14,150 nucleotides of DNA, from positions 29,440 through 43,589 of the forward strand of contig SSNU01000365.1 of the NCBI GenBank assembly GCA_012064415.1, written 5' to 3'. Shown here piece by piece: positions 1 to 8,905 of the stretch. Within the stretch, counting starts at the first letter, position 1; the number at the start of each line of letters is the position of its first letter. The position numbers and the translations under genes are program-made. The notes beneath the pieces were generated by a model, which did not search any database, was not told the origin of the DNA, and was given only the letters and a program-made list of their open reading frames with translations. This DNA comes from Gyrodactylus bullatarudis. Its lineage: Eukaryota; Platyhelminthes; Monogenea; Gyrodactylidea; Gyrodactylidae.

Positions 1-379
1 TTCATAATTTGTAAATTATTATTTTCATTCATCTTTTAACTTTTATCATTATCAAAGAGACACTACTGATGAACCTTTGAGAAATGTACATTTGGTGTTA
101 ATATATTCTTTTTCTACTTTTCAAATAGTCGAATGGGGCCAGAACCATTGATTTATATGCTATAATTGTTATAATAAGAGGTTTTATGATTGTAAAAATC
201 ATGGATTTTATCTTGAGTTTGAAATTCAACCCTTAAAGGATAAACTTGAACCCATTGAATCAATAATTTTCAGCCATGATGAAATTAAGCTTCACTTTCG
301 TAGAATCTCTCTAATAATAGTAATAAAATGTCCTGGTTGTTTTAATTTTAACCAAAAAACCCGATATACTCTAAAATCA
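1..379. other. AT-rich sequence, no gene recognised
   Basis: No convincing exon, RNA gene or complete repeat is visible. The only structure noted is the 19-nt sequence at 75-93 that is repeated exactly at 9621-9639. Confidence 0.6.
75..93 (+). repeat. 19-nt exact direct repeat, copy 1
   Basis: The sequence ctttgagaaatgtacattt occurs here and again at 9621-9639. In AT-rich DNA an exact 19-mer pair in 14 kb is unlikely by chance, so both may be remnants of one dispersed repeat. The flanks do not align clearly. Confidence 0.4.
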
Positions 380-580
380 TACAGTAAAAATATATCTATT
401 GAAACATCTTATTTTTATTGAAACACGAATATTTACCCCCTAATTAAGTATTATTTATCCCGGCCAATCAGAATGCAGCAAGTGATTTCTATAGGAAAAA
501 AAGTGAGTTTTTGTGAAAATGTGAAAATTCACTGTGTTTCAATAAAAATAAGATGTTTCAATAGAAATATTTTTGCTGTA
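380..580. mobile_element. MITE with 47-bp near-perfect terminal inverted repeats and TA flanks
   Basis: Seen: 380-426 is the reverse complement of 534-580 with two mismatches in 47 bases. Taking the outermost TA on each side (380-381, 579-580) as target duplication leaves a 197-bp element starting CAGTAAAAATAT and ending GCTG, with 107 bp between the arms. Known: Tc1/mariner-type transposons insert at TA and often begin CAGT. Inference: this is a non-autonomous, transposase-less element of that type. The high arm identity suggests a fairly young insertion or selection for pairing. The interior (427-533) has no coding capacity and includes a GGCCAATCAGAATGC motif similar to several elsewhere in the window. 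Read as RNA the unit folds into one long hairpin. Confidence 0.78.
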
Positions 581-1296
581 ACTTAGGAATATTCTCAGAT
601 AACTAAAAAAATCAAGTACGCTCGAAATTAAAGATCAATTGCATTCGTTGATATTGTTGTATTTGTTTTTCTTTTCTTGGAAGGTCATCGAATATTTTGA
701 AATGGTTATTTTTTATGTTCACAGTAATTTCTCTTATCTTTAAGAAAATGATGTAGAAATATCAAAAGTTCATCAATAAAAGACCAAATAAGCAAACTAA
801 TCACGAAATTCACCTTTGCAAATATAGAACTCCATGAGTCATTAAAATTAATGAACTTCATTGCTATCTGCTTTACTCTGTTTTATTTTTCCAGAATTAA
901 CAGGCCTCTTTAGCAGAAAATTCCTGTTCATTTGATTGACATATATACCCTCAAACGCACTCTGAACAATGCCCAGTGAGCATAGACTAAAGAAGGAATT
1001 TGAAATGATACATTTGATAGATTTTATCTCTTATTTTTATCCATTTTTTTGATAGTTCTTAATTTTTTCTCGTATAACTGTTATGCTGGATAGACTTTTC
1101 TCTTAATCAAGATTAATTAGAGATATACTAGTAAATTTGCAATATTTTTAAAGAGTTTTCTTCTCAGAAAATGTTCCATTCAATGAAAAATATAAATTAA
1201 ATACCGAGAACTCAATATTTTTCTCCGGAAAGTCAGGAACATATTTTATTTTTGAATTTTATGATATTTCTCTGAAAATTAATTTTATTCCCACAA
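581..1296. other. AT-rich sequence, no gene recognised
   Basis: No exon with paired splice sites, no RNA gene and no clear repeat seen in about 700 bases. A small imperfect palindrome, TTAATCAAGATTAA, lies near 1103. Confidence 0.6.
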
Positions 1297-1334
1297 TTTA
1301 TGAGTCCTAACAAGGACGAAACGCGTCTACATCT
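1297..1334 (+). ncRNA. Degenerate hammerhead-ribozyme-like motif (schistosome Sm-alpha type)
   Basis: Seen: TTTATGA (1297-1303), a 4-bp stem GTCC/GGAC (1304-1307 with 1314-1317) closed by TAACAA, then GAAA (1318-1321) and ACGCGTC (1321-1327). Known: the hammerhead core is CUGANGA, stem II, GAAA, stem III and a cleavage site ending in UH; schistosome short retroposons carry such ribozymes with a very short, palindromic stem III. Here stem II, GAAA, the palindromic ACGCGT stem III and the GUC cleavage triplet are kept. Two normally invariant core bases, C3 and G5, are changed, and the sequence before 1297 does not pair with TACATCT after the cleavage site. Inference: a dead retroposon-borne ribozyme. 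Confidence 0.5.
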
Positions 1335-1344
1335 GCCACCGTGA

Positions 1345-1449
1345 GTTAAATACTAGTTGACTCTCTTGTGGAATTGACACTTGCTTATCCGAATTCTAAC
1401 ATCTTGCTTATGAGAAAACAATCTCCATCAACTTAGATTCATATGGATA
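1345..1449 (+). repeat. R1 SINE-like repeat, copy A, left part
   Basis: 1394-1446 aligns with 11227-11280 at roughly three quarters identity, including CTAACATCT, GAGAAAACAATCTC and TTAGATT-CATAT. The alignment weakens upstream of about 1365. Copy A breaks off at about 1449, where the R2 element begins, and resumes at 1934. It is probably the body of the short retroposon whose hammerhead-like motif lies just upstream, although copy B lacks that motif. Confidence 0.5.
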
Positions 1450-1913
1450 TACAGTAGAGTAATACAAAATTTTATTTTCCCCGAACAATCTTCTATGCCT
1501 TAATCAAAAATTGCCGTTTGAATCATTAAAAACATATTTTTGAAAGTCAAAATGAAAATTTTTCATGTTCTGATATGCAAAAATCCGATTTTCCCTACAA
1601 TCATCAAAATATACCTAATTCTCTAGGACTTTCTTTCAACGTGTGAAAAAAGACTCATTTTTTACTATAAGCCCTGTTTTTATTCAAAATGTTGTAAAAG
1701 CTATTGAAAAATCATAATTTTGTCCTTTCGCGTAGTAAAATTCATTGAAAAAATCTTGGCGCCTGTTCAAAATTTTTCATTTTCAATCTGGATTTTGTAT
1801 ATCAGAACAAACTCGAAAACGTATGGTTTTATAGGAAAAATGCTTAGTTTTCGATAATCTTGAAATGAGATTGAGGTTGGGAAAAGTTGAAAAATTTGGC
1901 CTACTCTACTATA
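1450..1913. mobile_element. R2 inverted-repeat element inserted in R1 (Tc1/mariner-like, non-autonomous)
   Basis: Seen: the left end CAGTAGAGTAATACAAAA (from 1452) and the reverse complement of the right end TAGTAGAGTAGGCCAAAT (to 1911) align, and the similarity continues for about 40 bases with gaps (TTTTCCC...AAC...AATC in both). TA flanks both ends (1450-1451 and 1912-1913). Relative to uninterrupted R1 copy B, this segment is an insertion. The interior (1500-1860) has no open frame of note, but includes CGCGTAGTAAAATTCATTG at about 1730, which recurs at about 13128 and in altered form near 4953. Inference: a deleted transposon moved in trans by a transposase not present here. The exact right end is uncertain because palindromic bases follow it. 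Confidence 0.6.
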
Positions 1914-1940
1914 CAGTAATTACTGGTAGTAATTACCAGT
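1914..1940. repeat. Twin palindrome at the R2/R1 junction
   Basis: CAGTAATTACTG (1914-1925) is a perfect palindrome, and ACTGGTA/TACCAGT (1922-1928 with 1934-1940) forms an overlapping hairpin with loop GTAAT. The TAATTACT core recurs at the ends of the element at 12717-13324, so this may be the true outer end of the inserted element. Confidence 0.5.
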
Positions 1941-1975
1941 GACCACACTTGGCTAGTAGGTTGATTGTCTGAATA
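1934..1975 (+). repeat. R1 SINE-like repeat, copy A, right part
   Basis: The sequence from ACCAGTGACCACACTTGG to GATTGTCT aligns with copy B at 11280-11317 (CCTGTGACCATGCTTAG to TAATGTCT). In copy B it directly follows the segment that matches 1394-1446, which shows that copy A was split by the insertion between about 1449 and 1933. Confidence 0.5.
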
Positions 1976-2484
1976 AATTAATTTGTTCCTGACTTGTTCC
2001 GAATTTTTGTTCCTTATCAAAATACTCAGTTATTTGTAGAAAGTAAATTCTCATATTCATGTCAACTTTTGCTCCAATTCAACCCTATCTAACAGAAAAA
2101 AAACTCAAAAAAATGAGCACAATTATGAGTCTATAAGACTTTGTTAAATTTTATGTAAATGTAAAAGAATAAGAATTGACATTTAATTGCTAACTGAACT
2201 AATACAAGATTAAATCGAATAGTTCGCTCTGAGAATTCCAATTGAGAATCAATCAAAGAGGAAGTTCCACAATATATAAATACATTACTCATGTAATTGC
2301 CAAGTGGCTCTTGAGTAACTCTCTCAACTATACAAGAATATAGACAGAGAAAGAAAGATATCCTTGGCTATCGATATATTTTTTTGGTTTATAATACTTC
2401 TTCAATCAAAAGATTCTCTCTCTCCCAAACAATCAAACCACTTTAGAGAACTCATCAGAGATTTGAATAGACATATATTAGCTT
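1976..2484. other. AT-rich sequence, no gene recognised
   Basis: No exon, RNA gene or repeat copy is visible. A short (CT)n run sits near 2415-2425. Confidence 0.6.
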
Positions 2485-2508
2485 ATTCATTCATTCATTC
2501 ACTCACTC
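2485..2508 (+). repeat. Tetranucleotide microsatellite
   Basis: Four ATTC units followed by two ACTC units, a short imperfect tandem repeat. Confidence 0.85.
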
Positions 2509-2584
2509 AATTCCAATAATAAAATGAGTAAGACACTTCATTTCCATATTACCCAGTGCAGTCTTCAAATACACTACACTATAG

Positions 2585-2760
2585 GTATTAACTTATGCTC
2601 TCTAACATCTACTATATAGTAATAAATAGTTTATCTCATTGTTTTGTTCAGTATTCTACGATACACTATTCAGTATCGTAGTAAAAGTTGACATTTAAAC
2701 TTTGTTTAGCTTTTCTGGTTGACACATGCTTGCTATTAGATGACTACTCACATCAGATAA
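2585..2760 (+). repeat. Possible decayed and interrupted R1 copy
   Basis: CTCTAACATCTA near 2599 and GACACATGCTTGCTATTAGATGACT near 2722 resemble the two halves of R1 copy B (CTCTAACATCTAGG and GTGACCATGCTTAGCTATTAGACTT) in the same order. About 85 bases between them have no match and include the hairpin at 2656. Weak evidence. Confidence 0.25.
2656..2681. repeat. Perfect 9-bp hairpin
   Basis: CTACGATAC (2656-2664) and GTATCGTAG (2673-2681) are exact reverse complements with an 8-nt loop. No poly-T follows and no nearby gene explains it. Confidence 0.7.
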
Positions 2761-3389
2761 CTAACTACTAATCTAGACTATTCCTCTTTGATAATGCGTA
2801 TAATCATTATAATTATTAACTTTCCTTTTTAAGCCTTGAAATCCCGAAAGCAACTCTCTCGAGCTCCAATTTCTATTATGTTCATCGCTCATTTAACCCT
2901 TCCGTAGCCATTGTACCCTGGGACGAACATTGTCACTCTCTCGTCCATAATTCTGATTTAAAGAATTTATAAATAATCTTTTGAATGAGCAATGAATCAT
3001 TTAGCAACAATAAATTATTGAGGGGCTATGGTAATTTAAAGATTAATTGTTTTTGATAACACATTAGCAGAAGTGAAGGAAACGAAAGAAAGAAACTTTT
3101 ATCGAGTAACCATATCTGTAGAATTCAAATGTAATCAGCTTGACATCATCTCTTAAGATAAAATAGTAATTTTTCTAGCAAGAATATCTCCTAAACTAAA
3201 GTAGGTTTTTTTAAAAATTGCATATTCCTTTTTAGCATATTCTTACACCATATGGAAATTTTCAATCTTGGCAATAAATCTTGAAAATAAACCTCTGGCT
3301 CTTGAAAGGGTTAATAAACTAACCCCTAAATATATGAAAGATAAAACGTTAGACGAGAAGTTAGATTTCTGTAATAATCTCAAATTCAT
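2761..3389. other. Non-coding sequence, no gene recognised
   Basis: No paired splice signals or RNA gene seen. A short inverted repeat GGACGA/TCGTCC lies at 2921-2926 and 2941-2946. The minus-strand open frame at 3243-3551 starts with TTG and runs across the repeat-like segment that follows, so it is not called as a gene. Confidence 0.5.
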
Positions 3390-3650
3390 CGGGAGCAGCT
3401 TTAGATAAAACTGAAGAGAATTCAGGTTACAAGTGTCTTTTCCACTGAAGATGGTACTTGACCATCTCAGTACCGAAACGTTTTCCGATCTGCTTTTATT
3501 GAAAATCGCCTTATATAGGGGCTCATTAGCTCCCCCTTTTATCGCTAACAAGGTAATGCTCTGGTATAAAAACTCAAATTTGAATAAATCCTATCCAGTA
3601 AACTCCTCTTCTGGATTAACTGGTAAAACTCTTTCTCACAGATTCTAATT
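3390..3650 (+). repeat. Probable dispersed-repeat segment with a hammerhead-like CTGAAGA...GAAACG motif
   Basis: Seen: 3445-3480 contains CTGAAGA, a hairpin GGTACT/AGTACC (3453-3458 with 3469-3474), then GAAACG (3475-3480). A competing hairpin GATGGT/ACCATC (3450-3455 with 3461-3466) uses overlapping bases. An AGTG/CACT hairpin precedes it, and TTTTC...GAAAA pairing follows (3481-3510). The segment is less AT-rich than its surroundings and is open on both strands (3433-3648 plus, 3243-3551 minus), neither frame starting with ATG. Known: CUGANGA...GAAAC is the hammerhead core, and ribozymes of that class occur in Penelope-like and other retroelements. Inference: a fossil or variant of such an element end. 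An unpaired U after CUGAAGA and the lack of a clear UH cleavage site argue against activity. Confidence 0.35.
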
Positions 3651-4274
3651 AGAATATCTATCTACTTCTTAGTAGAACACCAACTTGTCCTAGTCATCGT
3701 ACTCTTTTTTTTCTTTATGCAAATTAACGTTGTCCTCTCATTGATTGTGGTAAGAAATGAATTCACATGTGAATAAAAAGCCATGGGAGCCAAAAAATTA
3801 ATTTTCATCAAATGTTCTACTGTAGAAAATGTAGATAATCTCTCTTTCTTTACAAGACTAATGATTTCTTTTCTTCTATTTTTCTGTAGAAAATTTCTAA
3901 TAATTAACAACAGAAAATGATGTTACTCTCCTTTTCTAATAGGATTATTTTGAAACCGGAATCTTTACGATTATTCTTGGTATTTATTAAAATGCAGTAT
4001 TGTCAGATTGGCTTGAATGTTTTAGTACAAGCAGAAGGAAATTTTGGGAAATCGGTTACTAACAAAACAAAGTATATGATATCATGCGAATTATAAAATA
4101 TCTCTTTGAAGTTTTAATACCCAGATGGTCTGTTTATTCCTTTTAATTCTCAAGAATTGGATACCTGGTTGGAATCTAAAAATATTTTTTTTCGTCCTAA
4201 AAACTATTTTCAAGGCAATATCTTCAGAATGGCTGAAACATTTAAGATGAATATTTATTATTGCTTACTTGTCT
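3651..4274. other. AT-rich sequence, no gene recognised
   Basis: A minus-strand open frame (3662-3910) starts with TTG and is Lys/Thr-rich without domain features. Around 4119-4310 two + frames are open for about 40 and 60 codons, one starting ATG at 4126 with a hydrophobic beginning. Runs of this length are expected by chance here, so nothing is called. Confidence 0.5.
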
Positions 4275-4319
4275 CTGATTGGTCGAATAATGTACATTAA
4301 TAAATTGTAAACCAATCAG
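4275..4319. repeat. Short inverted repeat with TGATTGGT ends
   Basis: CTGATTGGT (4275-4283) and ACCAATCAG (4311-4319) are exact reverse complements around a 27-base AT-rich interior. Imperfect pairing (TGCTT...AAGCA) continues outward. The same CCAATCA motif occurs near 463, 5702, 9391 and 12914, which points to a family of short inverted-repeat remnants. Confidence 0.5.
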
Positions 4320-4889
4320 TATCAAGCATTTCTAATCAATAACATGGACATTTGCAAATGCCATAATATCCTTGATGATAAAACGATCAGTTAAACTTTT
4401 TATTGAATAATTATTACAATTATAATCAATAAACCTTACTTAATTATTTTTGTATTCTACTCTATCCCCTTTTACTCTCTTTAATACACCTTGATGTCAT
4501 AGAAACACCATTGTTGTGAAAAATACAATCAAAAAGAATCATATCCCTTACTCTCAACAGAATTTCTACTACTATTGAGATATAAAGAATATTATTTCAT
4601 TGTGATATATCATCCAAGTCACTTTGTACTTATCTTTTTGTGTAACTTTGTAAATCATCATATAAATTAAATTTTGTCATAGTAATCTGAAGAATCAAAG
4701 AAAGCATGTGAAAAATCAACTCTTATATTTAACATGTACATATCAATTCACACATTACTGATAGCTGTCAATCTCTTCTTAGATGAACTTTTTTCTCTTT
4801 AACTTTAACTATACTATCTAGATAACATCATAATTTGATTACAAATCTGAGAAAAAATCGCCATCTCTTTTTCTTTCTCATTCATATTG
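4320..4889. other. AT-rich sequence, no gene recognised
   Basis: No splice-flanked open frame, RNA gene or strong repeat seen. Confidence 0.6.
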
Positions 4890-5035
4890 ACTTTTTAAAG
4901 TATCGGGCTTTAAATTTCCTCACTTTAATTTGTTCAAAAATATTCCTTTCTCCTAGTGAAATTCATTGAAAAAATTATGCCGCGTATTCAATAAATAACG
5001 ATTTTAATCCGTATTCAGTATAGCAAAACAAAATG
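4890..5035 (+). mobile_element. Diverged R2 fragment
   Basis: TCCTAGTGAAATTCATTGAAAAAAT (4952-4976) followed by GCGTATTCAATAAATAACGATTTTAATC resembles R2 at 1733-1790 (GCGTAGTAAAATTCATTG, then CGCCTGTTCAAAATTTTTC and TTTTCAATC). Upstream, GGGCTT...TTGTTCAAAA parallels 1668-1690. No terminal inverted repeat is recognisable, so this is a decayed or truncated copy. Confidence 0.4.
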
Positions 5036-5380
5036 AGTGTTTATACAAACTTTAAATATGCGTTAAGAAATAAAATTTGATAAATTTTATTCGTCAGCTT
5101 CAATTTTCTCATGATTTTTTAACCATTATTATTCAGGAATAACTAATTTGTATTTATTAGTGAATTAACATCAAATCATAATTGATTCATTCTCTGGAGA
5201 CATTAATAAAATTAATGAAAAAATGTAAAAGCTTCCATCTCCCATATCACAAGTTGATAAATCACATGTATTTCTCATCCAGGTGTAGAAGGAGTCTACT
5301 TTCTCTAGCCTTCTTCTTATGGGCCACACAAAAGTTTTATTATTAATGATTTTTATTACTTTCCCAGAATTGACCCTATA

Positions 5381-5402
5381 CTGACACTCACGCAGTGTGC
5401 AG
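5381..5402. repeat. 8-bp hairpin
   Basis: CTGACACT and AGTGTGCAG pair over 8 bp with one bulged G around the loop CACGC. ATTGAC (5369) and GTCAAT (5402) offer an alternative outer pairing. Confidence 0.45.
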
Positions 5403-6224
5403 TCAATGTAATTAATTCTAAATGTATTTATTTTTATATTAAAATTTTCTTCTGAAAGAAATGCAGATTATTCTTTTTGTCTGACTGCTGAAAATCATGA
5501 CCAGATTAAATCCAGATTATCAAGAGGTCAAAATAATATGAGCAGATAAATTGTTAAAATTTGTTGCCCAAAATTAAGCCATTTTTTCCACATTTTAAAT
5601 TATTGAGCTCATTGTTGATGTCGGAAATATGAAGCGATTACTAATCAAAATAGCATTTTTATAGCATATCAAAAAATAACAAGTTTAACATTTGTGTTGG
5701 GCCAATCAAAAGCTCTCAGACCAGGAGACGCTTTAGGACCAGCATGATTTGACTTTAAATTAACATTTATCTGACAAGGGCTTACCCCAGAAAAAATAGT
5801 AAAATAATAATAAGATCCCATTTAGATTCCGACCCCCAGGCTAGAAATCGATAATTTAAAAAATCCATCTCTTTTGCACATGACTTGGGCTTCCTCTTAT
5901 TCTATAATCGATCTTATTAAAATCTGATTTGCTGTTTCCCAAGTGAGATGGAGTCAGTACTATTGAATCCTTTAAAATTCTTGCTAGAAATTGTATGATC
6001 ATTGATCCCAACACAACACAGAATAATTATTTATTTAGTCTTTCATGTTTATTCTCGTACAGAGAATATAGTTTTCCATTCTATCACAATGAAGTTAATC
6101 AGTTTTATAAATGCTTGTAATTCTTATGTATGTTCACTTCACCAACATTTCTATTAAAAGTATCATCATTGTCAATTTCAACAGGCTCATGAATAAATTG
6201 AAAATTGAGAAGTGTTTGATTCAT

Positions 6225-6241
6225 CTTCTTTGCAAAAGAAG
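6225..6241. repeat. Perfect 7-bp hairpin
   Basis: CTTCTTT and AAAGAAG flank a 3-nt GCA loop. It may be chance in AT-rich DNA. Confidence 0.5.
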
Positions 6242-6700
6242 AAAGTTTTATTGAATCTGATGAAAGACTAGTTTCTAGATCATTTTCTACTGATAGCTAG
6301 TCTTTTTTGCAAATTCTATTAAAATATACCTGAAAATCGCAAAAAGTTGCCGCCAATTTTTCGAATATGACAAATATACTATATAAATGTGTATTGGATA
6401 ATTAATTACTTTGATAGACGTTTCAATTATTTCTAAAATTAAATCTACTTACTCTTAGAAGATGTTGAAATGTTGAAGATTATCCATCTTTAGTGAATCA
6501 TACCTCATGGTGTTCGATATCCGTTGATAGTGTTAGCAAACTAACCTATACCTGCGTGCATTCGTTCTCTTAAAGTTTTCACATTTCAATCATTTCTTAA
6601 TTTCTCATCAGATAAAGACTCTACTGTATTCCGAATACATTTCTACTTCCGACATATTCCTGAATCAATCTCACTTATTCATGTTTTTTTAATTTTACAG

Positions 6701-6802
6701 ATAATCATCAAATCTAAAAATACAAGACCTACATTCCTCAAGACAAGAGTTTACATGACATTTAAGGAGGATTTCGGCCACAATCAAATTCATCTAGCCA
6801 AT
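6701..6802 (+). CDS. Internal exon of a probable TGF-beta-superfamily propeptide gene (partial)
   Basis: Seen: a 102-nt stretch open in one frame, preceded by a pyrimidine-rich tract ending in TTTTACAG (6693-6700) and followed by the donor GTGAGT at 6803. It encodes 34 residues starting IIIKSKNTRP and ending in NQIHLAN, in phase 0 at both ends. The phase matches the exon at 11456. Joined, the two give NQIHLAN followed by LNNWLFQPED. Known: propeptides of myostatin, GDF11 and activin-like ligands carry a beta-strand and then an I-D-V...L-x-x-WL-x-x-P element at this place. Inference: this exon encodes the strand leading into that element of a secreted growth-factor precursor. The similarity is judged from memory of family patterns. 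Exons for the signal peptide and N-terminal propeptide were not found in 1-6700 and may lie upstream of the window. Alternative: a chance exon, although splice sites, phase and continuity agree. Confidence 0.58.
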
Positions 6803-7101
6803 GTGAGTTTTTGAATTTCAAATGGTAAAATCACCCATTATTTACTATTAGACTAGGGTGTAAATTTTAACTCCATTTTCATACTGATCTATGAGTTATA
6901 TGTGTCATTCAATGGACATTTTCTACAAGAGATTATTCCCATAACGCAGAACGATGGATCTGGGAAATAATAACGTCTAAACTGTAAATAGTCTACATTA
7001 TTTATTAACCAATGAAATCATTCTGGATTTTCGCAAATTTATGATTCACGTAAATTTTCAAAAACGTCCGAAAATCCACTTAAAACCGCTTTAAAAATTC
7101 T

Positions 7102-7235
7102 TCAATAATTAGCAACAGTGCAGAGAAATATGAAAAAGCTCACATAGGCCAGGGTAATTGAAAATTATGAGAGTAATCTTTCTGAATACACAGATTTGGT
7201 TTAACGTGATTGATGAAGAATTTCTCCTCCACCCA
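7102..7235 (+). repeat. R3 direct repeat, copy 1
   Basis: The first 75 bases match 8777-8850 closely, sharing an exact 18-nt core, AAAAAGCTCACATAGGCC, plus AGCAACAGTG before it and GGTAATTGAA after it. Weaker similarity continues to TCTCCTCC near 7226. No open frame is conserved, so it is a dispersed non-coding repeat inside the inferred intron. Confidence 0.7.
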
Positions 7236-8003
7236 CAAGTCCGCATTTTTATATAAAATTGAAAAATTGAAGCATCAAGATTTTTTGATTTGTCTGGTCA
7301 CCGCTGTATCGTTCTTTAGGTGATCATTTGATCTGTTTGCGAACTTTCTGATGGTACTTTTTAATATGGTCTAGGAAAATAGAAGCCTAATTCTTATTTG
7401 CAAAACTTTTTTCTAGTTTTAAACACTTGTTAATTTGAGAATCATTCCCCCATTTAATTCTCTTTAGTTTTCCATATTTTTACTTAGAAGTATGTATACG
7501 ATTGGTTAGAGTTAAAGACCTAGACGAGTAATAAGAAAGCTATGATGCTGCGTAATTTTTTTTATTTTTAAAGAAATTCTAGATTCAATATTTTGGTCCA
7601 CATATGAACCTAAAAGAGTCTTGATAATTGAGCCTTAAAATTGAAGAATACTGAGATTATTGCTAGGAAATATTGTCATGACTATAGAGGAGTTTGTTTT
7701 TTTCATTTTTCCCCCTTCAGATAGTTCAAGTATTGAATACAGATACTGTATATGTACCCTCTGCTTATCAAAAGGTCATCAATGTGTTCAGTCTTTCTCT
7801 TCTTCTTTCCCCGTGAATGCATGACTCTTGGGAAGATTTATTATTAACTTACTTACCAGAGAATGTACAAACAATGCAACTAAATATTTATAAGTCAAAA
7901 TTTATGATTAAATTTACGATAACATTACCTGGGATAACTCTCTTTTTCCCTCCATTACATTCTGGTCTATAAGAAAAGTTGAGTTGATTTTCCCTTATTA
8001 TTC

Positions 8004-8017
8004 AGTTAGTTAGTTAG
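8004..8017 (+). repeat. Short AGTT microsatellite
   Basis: Three and a half tandem AGTT units. Confidence 0.8.
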
Positions 8018-8776
8018 CAGAAGAGAGGGGCATACACCTTTTTTTGAAATTCATCTCAACTCCAGTTAATCCAGTCTTCTACCATCTCTGTGTAAACACA
8101 ATAAAAAATGTATTTTTTTCAATAAATTATTCATAAACAATATGACTTATGTTATACAAGACCTCCACCCCCTCTCACTACTCTCCCATCTCCAAATTCT
8201 TGAGGAATAACTTGAGCTACTCATAACTTTTCATTGTAATGAATGAAACATCTATTGCTCCATTGCTCAGAGCATACGACCCCTCTCATTCACTTTCACA
8301 AACATAAACTATGTCATCTTTGAAAAATAAGTTGAGGACGAACGTTGGTCACTAGGAATCTCCAGAATATGATTCAAGATTTTTTTTTCCAAGTCTTTCT
8401 TTTCCCACTTGAATGGGATAGAAAATTTCAAAAGGCGAAAGCAATGAAAAGAGAATTTCTTACCTCAGGTTAAACAAACAATTTACCAATTAACCAATCT
8501 AGAGTTTACAATCAATGAAATTCGATTTCTTGATTAAAAAACCATAGATCCCAAGGCCTATATAAATGAGCTTCAAGCATATCAGATTTTAGATTTTAGA
8601 AAATTGAAAGAAGATATATTAAAACCAAATGTACATTTCTCGAAGCATCGTCAGTGGTAATACTTTAAAAATGATTCAACTTAAGAGTTCATTCAAGATA
8701 AACATTTAAATATTATGAAATAAATCGTAAAAGTCAAAGAAGAATAAAATTTAAGCTGAAAAAACACAAAAAATGT

Positions 8777-8905
8777 CCAATAAATAGCAACAGTGAAGAG
8801 AAAAGTGAAAAAGCTCACATAGGCCAAGGTAATTGAAGATTATAAGAATAGTTAGGTCCCACAATCACACTGGAATTTATAAACTAAAAGAGTCTCCTCC
8901 TCTGA
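8777..8905 (+). repeat. R3 direct repeat, copy 2
   Basis: Same orientation as copy 1, about 1.67 kb downstream. The copies differ by scattered substitutions and a few small indels, and the shared TCTCCTCC lies near 8893. A possible third, very decayed copy lies at about 9165-9215 (AGTGAAAATCC...GGTAGTTGATAATTA). Confidence 0.7.

Larger units (their letters stand above)
5036..6700. other. Non-coding sequence upstream of the first exon seen
   Basis: Probably intron or 5' flank of the propeptide-like gene. I could not find a phase-0 exon with a donor that would precede the exon at 6701. A + frame from 5947 is open for 57 codons but has no convincing splice sites. Two hairpins are noted separately (5381-5402 and 6225-6241). 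The last 30 bases before 6701 form the acceptor tract. Confidence 0.5.

Noticed and set aside
61..90. CTGATGA followed by GAGAAA, hammerhead-like
   Set aside because: The intervening bases do not form a stem and no stem III or cleavage triplet follows.
3243..3551. Minus-strand open frame of 102 codons
   Set aside because: Starts with TTG, has no domain features, and lies across a repeat-like structured segment that is also open on the other strand.
3662..3910. Minus-strand open frame of 82 codons
   Set aside because: TTG start, low-complexity composition and no splice signals; this length is expected by chance in such AT-rich DNA.
4126..4251. ATG-started 41-codon frame with a hydrophobic beginning resembling a signal peptide
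   Set aside because: An overlapping frame is equally open, there is no suitable in-frame donor, and the hydrophobicity follows from T-rich DNA.
5947..6120. 57-codon open stretch that might be an upstream exon
   Set aside because: No convincing acceptor or phase-0 donor, and no propeptide-like residues.
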